Assembly (NCBI RefSeq): GCF_022601675.1
Contig: NZ_JAKVIL010000008.1
Location: forward strand, 1 to 64,000
DNA: 64,000 bases
Direction of reading: 5' to 3'
From: Ancylobacter gelatini
Lineage (GTDB): Bacteria; Pseudomonadota; Alphaproteobacteria; Rhizobiales; Xanthobacteraceae
The position numbers and the translations under genes are program-made. Below, one piece after another: positions 25,652 to 35,302 of the stretch. The notes beneath the pieces were generated by a model. It had not been told where the DNA came from. It ran no database searches and saw nothing but the letters and a program-made list of their open reading frames with translations. Numbering within the stretch: position 1 is the first letter of the stretch; each line of letters starts with the position of its first letter.

Positions 25652-26893
25652 TCAGAAGGAGCGACGAACCGACAGGATGACCTGGTTGTTGTCGGTCGAG
25701 CTGGTGGCGTTGCCGAGCTCGTCGATAACCGGGCTGTCGTACTGGGTCTCGCCGTAGGTGTACTGAGCGACGAACAGCAGGTTCTTGACCGGGCTCCAGT
25801 TCAGGCTGGCGCCGACGGTGAAGAGGTTGTAGCTCGGGGTCGCCAGACCAGCGTAGCTGACCGGAACTTCGGCTTCGCCGTAGTTACCGAACACGACGCC
25901 GTAGAAGTTGGACGAGAAGTAGTGGGTGAATTCACCCGCGATCGTCCAGGCTTCCGAAGCCTCAAACTCGCCGGTGAGCGGGTTGAGGTACAGGTCGACC
26001 AGCGAGTAGTCGCCGAGGGTCGAGTAACCACCGAGGATACCGGTGTACTCGGCAGCGCCCTTGCCGTAGGTGCCTTCGATGTACAGCGTGTCGCCATCGC
26101 CGAAGGACGGCAGGTTGAACTTCACGCCGCCGAGGACGGCCCAACCCACGTTGTCCTTGACTTCGAAGCCGGTCAGGTCGCTGTCAAGCGCCTTGACCAT
26201 GCCCGACACCTGGAAACCGCCCCACTCGCCTTCGTAGTTGATGTTGGCGATGAAGGCCGGAATGTCGGTCTCGGTGTAGAGGCCGCCGAAGTCGGTGCCG
26301 TTCGAACGCTGGGTGTCGTCTTCGATCGAGAAGGTGGCCGTGAAGCCATTGCCGAAGTCAGCGGTGTAAGCCGCGACGATCGCGTTCTCGTCCGAGGTGA
26401 TTTCGACCGAGTCGATACCCCAGATGTTGTTGTCGGCGTAGTAGTCGAAGAACGACTGGACCTTACCGAAGGTGAAACCAGCGAACTGGATGTAACCCTT
26501 ATCGAGCGCGGGAGTGGTGCTCTCGCCGAAGTTGCCCGAGTAGTCATCGCCGTAGGTCATGCGATATTCGATGTACGAACGCAGGGTGCCGTATTCGGTC
26601 TGCGTACGAGCGTCGAGGCGGATCGCGCCACGAGCGAGGAAGTAGGTGTCGTCGTAGAACGACTCATCCGTGCCCGAGTAATCCTGGTAGTTGTAGTCGG
26701 TCTGCACGAAGCCACCGACCTTGAGGCAGGTATCCGAGCCGGGGATGTAGTAGAAGCCCGCGCCGTAGGTGGAGCAGATCTTCACGTATTCCGCAGCCTT
26801 CGCCTTCACAGGCAGATCGGCCGCCGCAGCAGTCCCGACCATAGCAAGCCCGGCAACAGAACCGAGCAGCACATTCTTAATGACCGTCTTCAC
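25652..26893 (-). CDS. outer-membrane porin, Rhizobiales type (porin_2)
   Basis: A 413-aa outer-membrane beta-barrel that forms diffusion pores. The signal peptide MKTVIKNVLLGSVAGLAMVG ending AAAADLP is followed by the family hallmark VKICSTYGAGFYYIPGSDTCLKVGGFVQ with two conserved cysteines. The body alternates amphipathic strands, and the protein ends VILSVRRSF with the terminal Phe recognised by the BAM complex. The start is GTG 26893 after GGGGGAGA; a TTG at 26908 is also in frame but lies in the ribosome binding site. Codon use is more restricted than in neighbours, as in abundant proteins. It is a single unit with a strong terminator. Confidence 0.96.
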   Translation of the reverse strand: MKTVIKNVLLGSVAGLAMVGTAAAADLPVKAKAAEYVKICSTYGAGFYYIPGSDTCLKVGGFVQTDYNYQDYSGTDESFYDDTYFLARGAIRLDARTQTEYGTLRSYIEYRMTYGDDYSGNFGESTTPALDKGYIQFAGFTFGKVQSFFDYYADNNIWGIDSVEITSDENAIVAAYTADFGNGFTATFSIEDDTQRSNGTDFGGLYTETDIPAFIANINYEGEWGGFQVSGMVKALDSDLTGFEVKDNVGWAVLGGVKFNLPSFGDGDTLYIEGTYGKGAAEYTGILGGYSTLGDYSLVDLYLNPLTGEFEASEAWTIAGEFTHYFSSNFYGVVFGNYGEAEVPVSYAGLATPSYNLFTVGASLNWSPVKNLLFVAQYTYGETQYDSPVIDELGNATSSTDNNQVILSVRRSF

Positions 26894-27215
26894 TTCATTC
26901 TCCCCCAAATTGGATCAATGTTGGGTTTTCGGTTGTCAGGACCCACCGCAACCGCGGCATCCGTTGATGATATTGTTGGAAACGGTTCCGATGCGCAAAG
27001 GCAAAGTGGCCGTTTGAGGCCTCTCCAAGGCATTACGCGGCGAAGTGTTGCCATCCAGACACAATTTCGAAAGCCGGAGCACTTCGCGGGCATCGACGGT
27101 AATATTGGAAAAAACACTAGGTAAATCAAAGATTAATGCCGTCGCGCGCGACTCGGTCATCCGGCAAATATGGCGGGGCGAGCCGCATTGCCGCCCCTTT
27201 CTCCGGCCTGTGGGC
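26894..27215 (-). promoter_or_regulatory. 322-base porin upstream region
   Basis: The region between the holC stop and the porin start is noticeably AT-richer than its surroundings, with T-runs (for example GTGTTTTTTCC near 27108-27118 on the coding strand). It presumably carries the porin promoter and a leader, but no clear -35/-10 pair or hairpin could be assigned. A 74-codon frame on the minus strand (26936-27160) has no family resemblance and is not called. Confidence 0.4.
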
Positions 27216-27662
27216 TCAGCGCCGCTGCCAGCGGCCCTCGGCCGTTTGCTGCCAATAGGCGACCTCGTGGCCAGCCGCCTTCGCGGCACGCCATTGCGCC
27301 CGCGCATGGTCGATCTGGGCGGGTTCCTCGCCTTGAAACATATGAATCACGCGCGTGTAGGCGCTCGCGTCGGGAATCGCGGCCTCGTCGAGGAGGAAGC
27401 GCACCACGGCACCATTGGGATTCGATTCGCTGGTGGTCAGGAGAATCGGCTGACGGGCCGATTCCGGCTGGCGATCAGTGCCGTGCGGGAGGAACGAGGC
27501 CTCGTCATAGGTCCAGAGCGCCTGATCGAGCGCCTCGACCCGCTCCTGCGAGGAGGCCTGCACCACGCAGCGCCAGCCGCGCTCCAGGCATTTCTCCAGA
27601 AGCTGGGGCAGCGCCGCCTCCAGGGGACGGCCCTGCAGATGATAGAAGAACACCTCGGACAT
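27216..27662 (-). CDS. holC: DNA polymerase III subunit chi
   Basis: Clamp-loader accessory subunit (148 aa) that bridges the polymerase to SSB. The typical features are the start MSEVFFYHLQGRPLEAALP, the GWRCVVQASSQERVEALDQALWTYD segment and FLPHGTD..PILLTTSESNPNG. The frame is open upstream to 27857 inside pepA, but homology begins at ATG 27662. It lies directly downstream of pepA on the same strand (58-base gap with a terminator-like hairpin); pepA-holC adjacency is widespread in proteobacteria. Confidence 0.95.
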   Translation of the reverse strand: MSEVFFYHLQGRPLEAALPQLLEKCLERGWRCVVQASSQERVEALDQALWTYDEASFLPHGTDRQPESARQPILLTTSESNPNGAVVRFLLDEAAIPDASAYTRVIHMFQGEEPAQIDHARAQWRAAKAAGHEVAYWQQTAEGRWQRR

Positions 27663-27681
27663 GGCGGCCCCCATAAAGGAA

Positions 27682-27708
27682 GAAGGCCGGAACCCGGTTC
27701 CGGCCTTC
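27682..27708 (-). terminator. hairpin between pepA and holC
   Basis: A perfect 12-bp stem (GAAGGCCGGAAC / GTTCCGGCCTTC) with a 3-base loop is followed on the minus strand by TTCCTTTATGG. It may partly terminate pepA transcripts and reduce holC expression. Confidence 0.6.
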
Positions 27709-27720
27709 GCGCTTCGTTTC

Positions 27721-29226
27721 TCAGGCTTCGTAGTCCCGCGCCACCAGATCGTCGAGCAGGCGAACGCCCCAGCCGGCGCCCCAGCTCTTGTTGAACTCAT
27801 TGGCGGGCGAGGACATGGCGGTGCCCGCGATGTCGAGATGCGCCCACGGCACGTCACCGACGAATCGCTGCAGGAACTGCGCGGCGGTGATCGAGCCGCC
27901 GAATCGGCCGCCGGTGTTCTTCATGTCGGCGAAGCGCGAATCGATCAGCTTGTCGTAGTCGGAAGAGAGCGGCAGGCGCCACACCTTCTCGCCGGTGTTC
28001 TGTCCCGCGGCGAACAGCCGGCCGGCCAGCGTGTCGTCATTGGAGAACAGGCCGGCATGCTCGGTGCCGAGCGCGACCATGATCGCGCCGGTGAGCGTCG
28101 CGAGGTCGACCATGAATTGCGGCTTGAACCGCTCCTTGGCGTACCAGAGCACGTCACCGAGCACGAGGCGGCCCTCGGCGTCGGTGTTGATGATCTCGAT
28201 GGTCTGGCCGGACATGGAGGTCACGATATCGCCCGGGCGCTGAGCCTTGCCATCGGGCATGTTCTCCACGAGGCCGATCAGGCCGACCGCGTTGACCTTG
28301 GCCTTGCGGCTGGCCAGCGCATGCATCAGGCCGACCACGCAGGCCGCGCCCGCCATGTCGCCCTTCATGTCCTCCATGCCGGCCGCCCCCTTGATGGAAA
28401 TGCCGCCGGTATCGAACACCACGCCCTTGCCGACGAAGGCGACCGGGGCAACGCCCTCCTTGCCGCCGTTCCAGCGCATAACCACGACCCGGCTCTCCTC
28501 GGCCGACCCCTGGCCGACGCCGAGCAGCGCACCCATGCCGAGCTTCTTGAGGTCCTTCTCTCCGAGCACCTCGACATCGACGCCCACCTTGGCGAGGTCG
28601 CCCGCGCGCTTGGCAAATTCGGTCGGGGTCAGCACGTTGGCCGGCTCATTGACCAGATCGCGGGCGATCACGATGCCCTCGCCCGCCCCTTCGCGCTTCT
28701 TCCACGCGCGCTTCGCCGCCGCATCATCCGCAACATAAAGCGTGGCTTTGAGTTTGGCTGTCGCCTCCTCGGGCTTCTTCTTTGTCTTGTAGCGATCGAA
28801 AGCATAGGCGCGCAGGCGCAGGCCCAGCGCAATCTCGGCGGCAGCCTCGGGCGGCACGTCGAGGCCGGGAAGGTCGAGAACGAGGCTCACCTCCTTCGCC
28901 GATGACGGCAGTCGGCCCATGATGGCGCCACCGAGCTTCAGCCAATCCAGCGCCTTCATCTCGGCGGCCTTTCCGGCACCGACGACGAGGACGCGCGAGG
29001 CGCCGATGCCGGGCGGGGAGATGAGGTCGAGCGCGCTGCCGCTCTTGCCCTCGAAGCGGTCGGCCCCCGCAGCCCTGACGAACAGATCGCCCGCGGGCGC
29101 GAGCACCGCATCGCCGGACGGCGCCAGCGCGGGAACGCCGCCCGCCACCTCGACGGCCAGCAGGACCACCACGCCTTCAGGGGCCGCCGGCAATTTGGCG
29201 AAACTGATCTTCACATTCTCGGGCAT
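27721..29226 (-). CDS. pepA: leucyl aminopeptidase (M17 family)
   Basis: A cytoplasmic zinc- or manganese-dependent aminopeptidase of 501 aa, usually hexameric. The N-terminal macro-like domain (1-165) is variable; the catalytic domain has [31 protein letters not shown] segments with metal-binding Lys/Asp, the signature [12 protein letters not shown], and [14 protein letters not shown]. Length is standard. Divergent from lptF with a 208-base shared promoter region (29227-29434). Confidence 0.97.
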   Translation of the reverse strand: MPENVKISFAKLPAAPEGVVVLLAVEVAGGVPALAPSGDAVLAPAGDLFVRAAGADRFEGKSGSALDLISPPGIGASRVLVVGAGKAAEMKALDWLKLGGAIMGRLPSSAKEVSLVLDLPGLDVPPEAAAEIALGLRLRAYAFDRYKTKKKPEEATAKLKATLYVADDAAAKRAWKKREGAGEGIVIARDLVNEPANVLTPTEFAKRAGDLAKVGVDVEVLGEKDLKKLGMGALLGVGQGSAEESRVVVMRWNGGKEGVAPVAFVGKGVVFDTGGISIKGAAGMEDMKGDMAGAACVVGLMHALASRKAKVNAVGLIGLVENMPDGKAQRPGDIVTSMSGQTIEIINTDAEGRLVLGDVLWYAKERFKPQFMVDLATLTGAIMVALGTEHAGLFSNDDTLAGRLFAAGQNTGEKVWRLPLSSDYDKLIDSRFADMKNTGGRFGGSITAAQFLQRFVGDVPWAHLDIAGTAMSSPANEFNKSWGAGWGVRLLDDLVARDYEA

Positions 29227-29434
29227 GCTCTCGCACCTTGGTTGGCGTCGGTTTTCCCTGCCTTCTTAACCGATGCCATGGCGCGCGACGAGTGCCGCAT
29301 ACCGCTGCGCCGCAGCATTTGAGCCGGGTATGATTTGCACGCGGCGCCCGGCCCGCTTATTCATCTGCATCGAAGATGATGATCGAGGGCCGAGGGGCGG
29401 TCGCTCTGCGACGCTTGTTGAGGAAGACCGCCTG

Positions 29435-30592
29435 ATGACCCGGCTCGACCGCTATGTGTTTCGTTCGGCGGCTTTCGCCTTCGTCGGTGTGCTCGGCGTG
29501 CTTGCCGGCATGATCTGGGTGACTCAGGCGCTGCGCCAGCTCGACATCATGACCACGCAGGGCCAGACCATCCTCGCCTTCGTCTTCATCACCAGCCTGG
29601 CTTTGCCCGCTCTGGTGCTGGCGCTGGCGCCCGCCGCCCTGTTCATGGCCGTGGCGCACACGCTGTTCCGCATGAACAGCGATTCGGAAATCGTGGTGGC
29701 GAGTGCCGCCGGCATCTCGACCTGGCGCTTCCTGCGGCCGCTGATCATCCTCGCCGTGCTCGTCGCTGCCGGCTGCACCGCCCTGTCGATGGAGATGGTG
29801 CCGGCCGCGATGCGGCAGTTCAGATATGAGATCACGCGCGTGCGCGCGGATCTGGTGGCTTTCATCGCCCAGCCCGGGCGCTTCACGATGCTGGCGCCCG
29901 GCATGGTGTTCAACGTGCGCGAGCGCAACTCCAACGGCGTTCTCGGCGGCATCTTCATCAATGATGCGCGCGAGCCCGATCAGGTGAACACCTATCTCGC
30001 CGATCGCGGGCAGGTCGTCGACACGGAGACCGGCACCTTCCTCATTCTGGAAGAGGGCGCGATCCACCGCCGCACGCCCGGCAAGCCCGACACCAACATC
30101 GTCGAGTTCGAGCGTTATGCCTTCGACCTGTCGCCCTTCACGTCGAGCAGCGACATGGCGGTGTACCGCGCCCCGGAACGCTCGTTCCGCGAATTGCTGG
30201 CGCGCTCGCCGGACGATCCGGCCTATCAGAAGGACCCGGGCCGGTTCACCGAAGAGATCCATCGACGGCTCTCGCTGCCGCTCTATGTGCTGGCCTTCTT
30301 CGGCATAGCGGTTGCCGCGCTGGCGGAGCCGCGCACCACACGCGAGGGCCGCGGCCTCGCGCTGGCCGCCACGGCGCCGTGGGTGATCATGCTGCAGGTC
30401 ATGAGCTTCGGCCTCATCAACCAGGTGCGCAACAATGCCGATCTGGTGCCACTGGTCTATCTGGTGCCCATACTGGTGATCATCGGCAGCATCCTGTCGC
30501 TCACCGGGCGATTCAAGCCGCGCATGCCGCGGGCGATGCGTCGCTACATCGACAACCTGGCGCAGCGCGTCGTTCGCGAGACGGTCAATTGA
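29435..30592 (+). CDS. lptF: LPS export ABC transporter permease LptF
   Basis: One of the two inner-membrane permeases of the LptB2FG complex, which extracts LPS from the inner membrane. The 385-aa product has six membrane helices, three at each end, around a periplasmic beta-jellyroll domain (about 125-255, with PGRFTMLAPGMVFNVRERN). MTRLDRYVFRSAAFAF is the family start; an upstream in-frame ATG at 29273 is rejected because the added 54 residues are unlike the family. AGGA lies 11 bases upstream. First gene of an operon lptF-lptG-lptD-surA-pdxA-rsmA. Confidence 0.96.
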   Translation: MTRLDRYVFRSAAFAFVGVLGVLAGMIWVTQALRQLDIMTTQGQTILAFVFITSLALPALVLALAPAALFMAVAHTLFRMNSDSEIVVASAAGISTWRFLRPLIILAVLVAAGCTALSMEMVPAAMRQFRYEITRVRADLVAFIAQPGRFTMLAPGMVFNVRERNSNGVLGGIFINDAREPDQVNTYLADRGQVVDTETGTFLILEEGAIHRRTPGKPDTNIVEFERYAFDLSPFTSSSDMAVYRAPERSFRELLARSPDDPAYQKDPGRFTEEIHRRLSLPLYVLAFFGIAVAALAEPRTTREGRGLALAATAPWVIMLQVMSFGLINQVRNNADLVPLVYLVPILVIIGSILSLTGRFKPRMPRAMRRYIDNLAQRVVRETVN

Positions 30593-30632
30593 GCGGGCGT
30601 GACCAGCAGCACCGCGCAAGCGAGGTCCGGCT

Positions 30633-31718
30633 GTGATCGGACGCACGCTCGCCATCTATTTCGGCCGCCGCTTCCTCAACTCCGTGCTGGGGATTTTCCT
30701 CGGCTGCGCCTTCCTGATCATGCTGGTCGACTTCCTGGAGATGTCGCGGCGCGTGGGCGAGCGCGATATCGACACGCTCACCCTGATGCTGGTGATCGTC
30801 TACCGCGCCCCGTTCTTCACGGAGCAATTGCTCCCCTTCGCCGTGCTGTTCGGCTCCATCGGCACGTTTCTGACCCTGTCACGGCGTCTTGAACTGGTGG
30901 TGGCACGTGCGGCGGGCATTTCCGCATGGCAGTTCATTTCGCCAGCCTGCTTTCTGGCGGTGCTGCTCGGCGTGCTGTCCACCACGGTCTACAATCCGAT
31001 CTCGGCGGACTTCAAGGAACGCGCGAATCGGATCGAGGCAGAGATTTTCAACCGCCAGAGCGGCCTGTTTTCCTCAACGGGAAGCGGGTTCTGGATTCGC
31101 CAGCAGAGCGTCGACGGCGAGGCGATCATCGAGGCGGCCGCCAAGAGCGACGGTGGGCGAGAGCTTTCCGGCGTCAACGTTTTCGTGTTCGGGCACGATG
31201 GAAAGCTGCTGGAGCGCATCGAGTCGCGTAGCGCGACGCTCGAATCCGGTTCATGGCGGCTAAGCGACGCGCGCGTCTTAACTCCTGGAATAGGGTTGAT
31301 GAGCTACCATACGTACATGGTCGCCACGAATCTCACCCCCCACCAGGTCCAGGACACGCTGCAGAGCGAGTCCGTCTCCTTCTGGGATCTTCCACAGGCT
31401 GTGGATGCCGCCGAACGCGTCGGTTTCGGCGCGGAACGCTACCGGCTGCAGTACCAGAGCCTGTTGGCCCGCCCCATGCTGCTGCTGGCGATGGTGCTCA
31501 TCGCGGCGTCGGTGAGCCTGCGCGTGTTTCGCTTCGGCGGTATCGGCCAGACGATTCTGGGTGGCGTGGCCGCCGGGTTTCTGCTTTATGTGTCGACCAA
31601 GCTCGCCGAAGACCTCGGTGAGGCCGGGATCGTGAATCCCATTATCGCAGCGTGGTTTCCAGCAGTCGTTGGGGCATTGATGGGTGTTCTCATCCTGCTT
31701 CACCGGGAGGACGGATGA
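30633..31718 (+). CDS. lptG: LPS export ABC transporter permease LptG
   Basis: Partner permease of LptF (361 aa). Starts at GTG 30633 with IGRTLAIYFGRRFLNSVLGIF, the canonical LptG N-terminus; EMSRRVGERD and VFLTLSRRLELVVARAAGISAWQ are conserved cytoplasmic coupling segments, and RPMLLLAMVLIAASVSLR begins the C-terminal helices. The GTG has no strong ribosome binding site and lies 40 bases after lptF. The stop overlaps the ATG of lptD by four bases (ATGA). Confidence 0.95.
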   Translation: MIGRTLAIYFGRRFLNSVLGIFLGCAFLIMLVDFLEMSRRVGERDIDTLTLMLVIVYRAPFFTEQLLPFAVLFGSIGTFLTLSRRLELVVARAAGISAWQFISPACFLAVLLGVLSTTVYNPISADFKERANRIEAEIFNRQSGLFSSTGSGFWIRQQSVDGEAIIEAAAKSDGGRELSGVNVFVFGHDGKLLERIESRSATLESGSWRLSDARVLTPGIGLMSYHTYMVATNLTPHQVQDTLQSESVSFWDLPQAVDAAERVGFGAERYRLQYQSLLARPMLLLAMVLIAASVSLRVFRFGGIGQTILGGVAAGFLLYVSTKLAEDLGEAGIVNPIIAAWFPAVVGALMGVLILLHREDG

Positions 31719-34183
31719 AGGTCGGCAGCGTATACGCCGGCCAGGCGGGCTCAAAGGTTCACCAGCGTTCGCGCCGGCGGAATCAGCTCGCTTGTTGGCT
31801 GTTCTTAACGGTGTTTTCGGGCACGCTGGGCGTTCTGGTTCCAGCGCAGGAGGTGTCTGCCCAAGAGGGTGGCGCGCCGGTGATTGCGCGTGAGCTTCTG
31901 GGCGATCGTCAGGTCGACCCAAACGCCAAGATGCTCGTGACCGCCGATGAGCTGGTCTATGACTACACGCGCAACGAGGTCATCGCCGACGGCAATGTCC
32001 AGATCTACTATGACGGGTCCGTCCTTGAGGCGAGCCGCGTCGTTTATGATCGCAACAACAACCGGCTGAAGGCCGAGGGCGGCGTCCGGCTGAAGGACAA
32101 GGACGGGCAGGTCATCTCGGCCGAGAGCCTCGATCTGTCGCAGCAGTTCACCGACGGCTTCGTCAATTCGCTGCGCATCGACACCGTCGACAACATGCAT
32201 TTCGCCGCCGCCCGGGCCGACCGCTCGAATGGTGACACCACGGTTCTGACCAGCGGCGCCTACACGCCTTGCGAACCCTGTAAGACAAACCCGGAAAAGC
32301 CGCCGCTCTGGCAGGTCAAGGCCGCCAAGATCATCCATAAAGAAAAAGAGCAGATGATCTATTTCGAGGACGCGCGCCTCGAATTCCTTGGCGTGCCGAT
32401 CGCCTGGGCGCCCTACATGTCCGCGCCCGATCCGACCGTGAAGCGCAAGTCCGGCTTCCTGGCCCCGAAGTTCATCAACAATTCGGAAATCGGCTACGGC
32501 GCCACGATCCCCTATTTCTGGAACATCGCGCCCAATATGGACGTGACGTTCTCGCCGCTGTTCGTCTCCAAGCAGGGCGTCATGCTCGACGCCGAATTCC
32601 GTCAGCGTCTGGAGACCGGCACCTGGCGCATCCGCGCCGCGGGTATCGACCAGCTCGACAAGGACGCGTTCGAGGGCCAGCCGGGCTATCGCGACCAGCG
32701 CGGCATGATCGAGACCCACGGCCAGTTCAATATCAACGAGCACTGGTACTGGGGCTGGGACGGCTGGCTGACGTCGGACGAGACCTTCCTCGACGACTAC
32801 GACCTGATCAACGACACGGTCAAGGAAGTCACCTCGCAGATCTACCTCGTCGGACAGGGCGACCGCAGTTACTTCGACCTGCGCGCCCAGTACTTCACCG
32901 GCCTGACGTCCTATGACGACCAGGAGCAGCTCCCGGTCATCCACCCGGTGCTCGACTACAGCAAAACCCTCGGCGACTCGATTTTCGGCGGCGAGTTCAA
33001 TTACGCCTTCAACCTGACCAGCCTGACACGTGATCAGGCGGACCTTCGCGCCACGTCGCAGGAATATGTTCCGGCCGTGATCACCGAAGGCCCGATGAAC
33101 CAGTGCGATCTGGCGGCGATCAGTGCGGATTCGGCGGCACAGCAGCGTCAGGACTGCCTGATGCGCGGCATGGCCGGCTCCTACACCCGCCTGTCGGGCG
33201 AGGCGACCTGGCGCCGCAGCCTGATCGACAATGTCGGTCAGGTGTGGACCCCCTTCGTCAATCTGCGCGTCGACGTCGCGTCGGTGCAGCCGGAATCTCA
33301 GGATTATCCGTGGCTGCCCAGCGGCGATGCGCAGCTGATCCGGGCCATGCCGGCGGTCGGCCTTGAATATCGTTACCCGTTCATCGCCGTGCACTCCTGG
33401 GGCACGCAGACCATCGAGCCGATCGCGCAGATCATCGCCCGTCCGAACGAGACCGATATCGGCAAGTTCCCGAACGAAGACGCGCAGAGCCTGATCTTTG
33501 ACGACACCAACCTGTTCGAGATCAGCAAATATTCGGGTTACGACCGTGTGGAAGGCGGCGGCCGCGCCAATGTCGGCATCCAGTACACGGCCAACCTGAA
33601 CAGTGGTGGCATTGTCAACGCGCTGTTCGGTCAGTCGTACCATCTGTTCGGCAAGAACTCGTATGATTACGTCGACATGGCCAATACAGGTGCCGAATCC
33701 GGCCTTCAGGACGACGCCTCCGACTATGTCGCCCGGGCGATGTTCGCGCCGACTTCCAACTTCGCGGTGATCAACCGCTTCCGCTTCGACAATGACGACT
33801 GGACGGTCGAGCGCTACGAGCTGGAGGCGCGAACCCAGGTTTCGGCGCTGTCGCTCAGCGCGATCTACGGGCTCTACGCCGCGCAGCCGGAACTCGGCTA
33901 TTACGAGAACCGCGAGGGCATCCTCGGCCGCGCCGCCTATACGATCAACCAGAACTGGAGCGTCCAGGCCGCGGCGCGCTACAATCTGCACGAGGATGAA
34001 GTCGACTACACGCTGTTCGGCATTTCCTATGCCGACGAGTGCTTCGGCCTGACACTCAGCTACAAGTCCGACTACACCGAGAGCGGCAATCGCGAACGAG
34101 TTGATACGGTTCTATTGACGTTCAACCTGCGCACGCTCGGTGGTGCCGGCTTCTCGACCGAGGTCGGCTCCGGCGAGGACTGA
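31715..34183 (+). CDS. lptD: LPS assembly outer-membrane protein LptD
   Basis: Inserts LPS into the outer leaflet together with LptE. The product is 822 aa with a long N-terminal region before the export signal (hydrophobic segment about 29-45, LACWLFLTVFSGTLGVL, cleaved near VSAQEGG), an OstA/LptA-like jellyroll (about 60-180, MLVTADELVYDYTRNEVIADGN), then a large barrel. Cysteines occur in TPCEPCKTNP, QCDLAA, QDCLM and DECFGL, compatible with the structural disulfides of LptD. ATG 31715 overlaps the lptG stop. The C-terminus does not end in the usual aromatic residue (ends VGSGED). Confidence 0.95.
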   Translation: MKVGSVYAGQAGSKVHQRSRRRNQLACWLFLTVFSGTLGVLVPAQEVSAQEGGAPVIARELLGDRQVDPNAKMLVTADELVYDYTRNEVIADGNVQIYYDGSVLEASRVVYDRNNNRLKAEGGVRLKDKDGQVISAESLDLSQQFTDGFVNSLRIDTVDNMHFAAARADRSNGDTTVLTSGAYTPCEPCKTNPEKPPLWQVKAAKIIHKEKEQMIYFEDARLEFLGVPIAWAPYMSAPDPTVKRKSGFLAPKFINNSEIGYGATIPYFWNIAPNMDVTFSPLFVSKQGVMLDAEFRQRLETGTWRIRAAGIDQLDKDAFEGQPGYRDQRGMIETHGQFNINEHWYWGWDGWLTSDETFLDDYDLINDTVKEVTSQIYLVGQGDRSYFDLRAQYFTGLTSYDDQEQLPVIHPVLDYSKTLGDSIFGGEFNYAFNLTSLTRDQADLRATSQEYVPAVITEGPMNQCDLAAISADSAAQQRQDCLMRGMAGSYTRLSGEATWRRSLIDNVGQVWTPFVNLRVDVASVQPESQDYPWLPSGDAQLIRAMPAVGLEYRYPFIAVHSWGTQTIEPIAQIIARPNETDIGKFPNEDAQSLIFDDTNLFEISKYSGYDRVEGGGRANVGIQYTANLNSGGIVNALFGQSYHLFGKNSYDYVDMANTGAESGLQDDASDYVARAMFAPTSNFAVINRFRFDNDDWTVERYELEARTQVSALSLSAIYGLYAAQPELGYYENREGILGRAAYTINQNWSVQAAARYNLHEDEVDYTLFGISYADECFGLTLSYKSDYTESGNRERVDTVLLTFNLRTLGGAGFSTEVGSGED

Positions 34184-34314
34184 CGGCACCCCCGGCGCGC
34201 CGGCGCATGTTTGGTCGCATTGACGCCACAAGCGCCAAGCAGAACGGCCCGACGGTTGAGACAGCACAAACGCAGCCGCCGGAGGCGGCGGCGACAAGGG
34301 GAGCAGAGGCACGA

Positions 34315-35295
34315 ATGCACAGCAGGAGCACATCCCGCTTTCACCACCGCCGGAATTATGCGGGGGGTCTGGGGCGCTCGCTGGCTCTTGCCCTCTTGAT
34401 GGCTGGCACCGCGACGCTCGCCGCGAGCTATCCGGTCCCGGCGGCGGCACAGCAGATTCTGGTCATGGTGCAGGGCGACCCGATCACCAGTTTCGACGTC
34501 GCCCAGCGCATCAAGCTCGCCCAGCTCACCGAGCGGCGCACGCTCAGCCAGAAGCAGGCGCTCGACGAACTGATCGACGAGCGGCTCAAGATCTTCACCG
34601 CGCAGCGCTACGGTATCACCGCAGACACCGAGGAAGTGGACAAGCTGTTCACCAACATGGCGAGCCGCTCCGGCCGCACGCCCGAACAACTCACCCAGGC
34701 CTTGGGGCAGAACGGTATCGACGCGCGCATCCTCAAGAACAAGATGCGCGCCGATTTCGTCTGGAACAATTACGTGCGCGGGCGTTTCTCGTCAGCAACG
34801 ACGGTGCGCGATTCCGACATCTTCCAGGCGCTGGAAGACAAGGGCGAAGACACGGTGAAGGCGCAACGCACCACCGAATACACCATTCGGCAGATTGTCC
34901 TCGTGATTTCGCGCACGGATTCCGATTCCACGCGCGGCCAGCGCATGGCGGAGGCCAATAACCTCCGCAAGGCATTCACCGATTGCGAGAGCGGCATCGC
35001 TGCCGCGCGCCAGCTCCGGGAAACGGTGGTGCGCGAACCGGTGCTGCGCACTTCGGCGGAAATGTCCGCGCCGCTCCGCAAGCTGATGGACGATACACCG
35101 ATCGGCCAGACCACCCCGCCGGAAATCACCCAGGTCGGCGTCGAACTGGTCGCGATCTGCGCCAAGCGGGAGATTGTCGGCGAGAGCGCCAAGAAGCGCG
35201 AGGTGCGCAACGAACTGCAGAGCAAACAGTTCGAGAGCCTGTCGCGTCGCCTGCTCGACGAGGCCCGCAAGGCCGCCATGATCCAGCATCGCTGA
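34315..35295 (+). CDS. surA: SurA N-terminal domain periplasmic chaperone / PPIase-like protein
   Basis: A 326-aa exported protein. A long positively charged N-region (RSTSRFHHRRNYAGGLGR) precedes the signal core SLALALLMAGTATLAAS and a cleavage site at AAA. The SurA N-terminal chaperone domain is recognised by QQILVMVQGDPITSFDVAQRIKL and KQALDELIDERLKIFTAQRYGI. The parvulin-like part (about 180-300) is short and lacks an obvious complete active site, so the role may be mainly chaperone for outer-membrane proteins such as LptD, encoded just upstream. ATG 34315 with GGGGAG upstream is preferred to ATG 34207. Confidence 0.92.
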   Translation: MHSRSTSRFHHRRNYAGGLGRSLALALLMAGTATLAASYPVPAAAQQILVMVQGDPITSFDVAQRIKLAQLTERRTLSQKQALDELIDERLKIFTAQRYGITADTEEVDKLFTNMASRSGRTPEQLTQALGQNGIDARILKNKMRADFVWNNYVRGRFSSATTVRDSDIFQALEDKGEDTVKAQRTTEYTIRQIVLVISRTDSDSTRGQRMAEANNLRKAFTDCESGIAAARQLRETVVREPVLRTSAEMSAPLRKLMDDTPIGQTTPPEITQVGVELVAICAKREIVGESAKKREVRNELQSKQFESLSRRLLDEARKAAMIQHR

Positions 35296-35302
35296 GAACC
35301 CC

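Noticed and set aside
26936-27160. 74-codon minus-strand frame between holC and the porin
   Set aside because: No ribosome binding site, no family resemblance, and it lies in the AT-rich promoter region.
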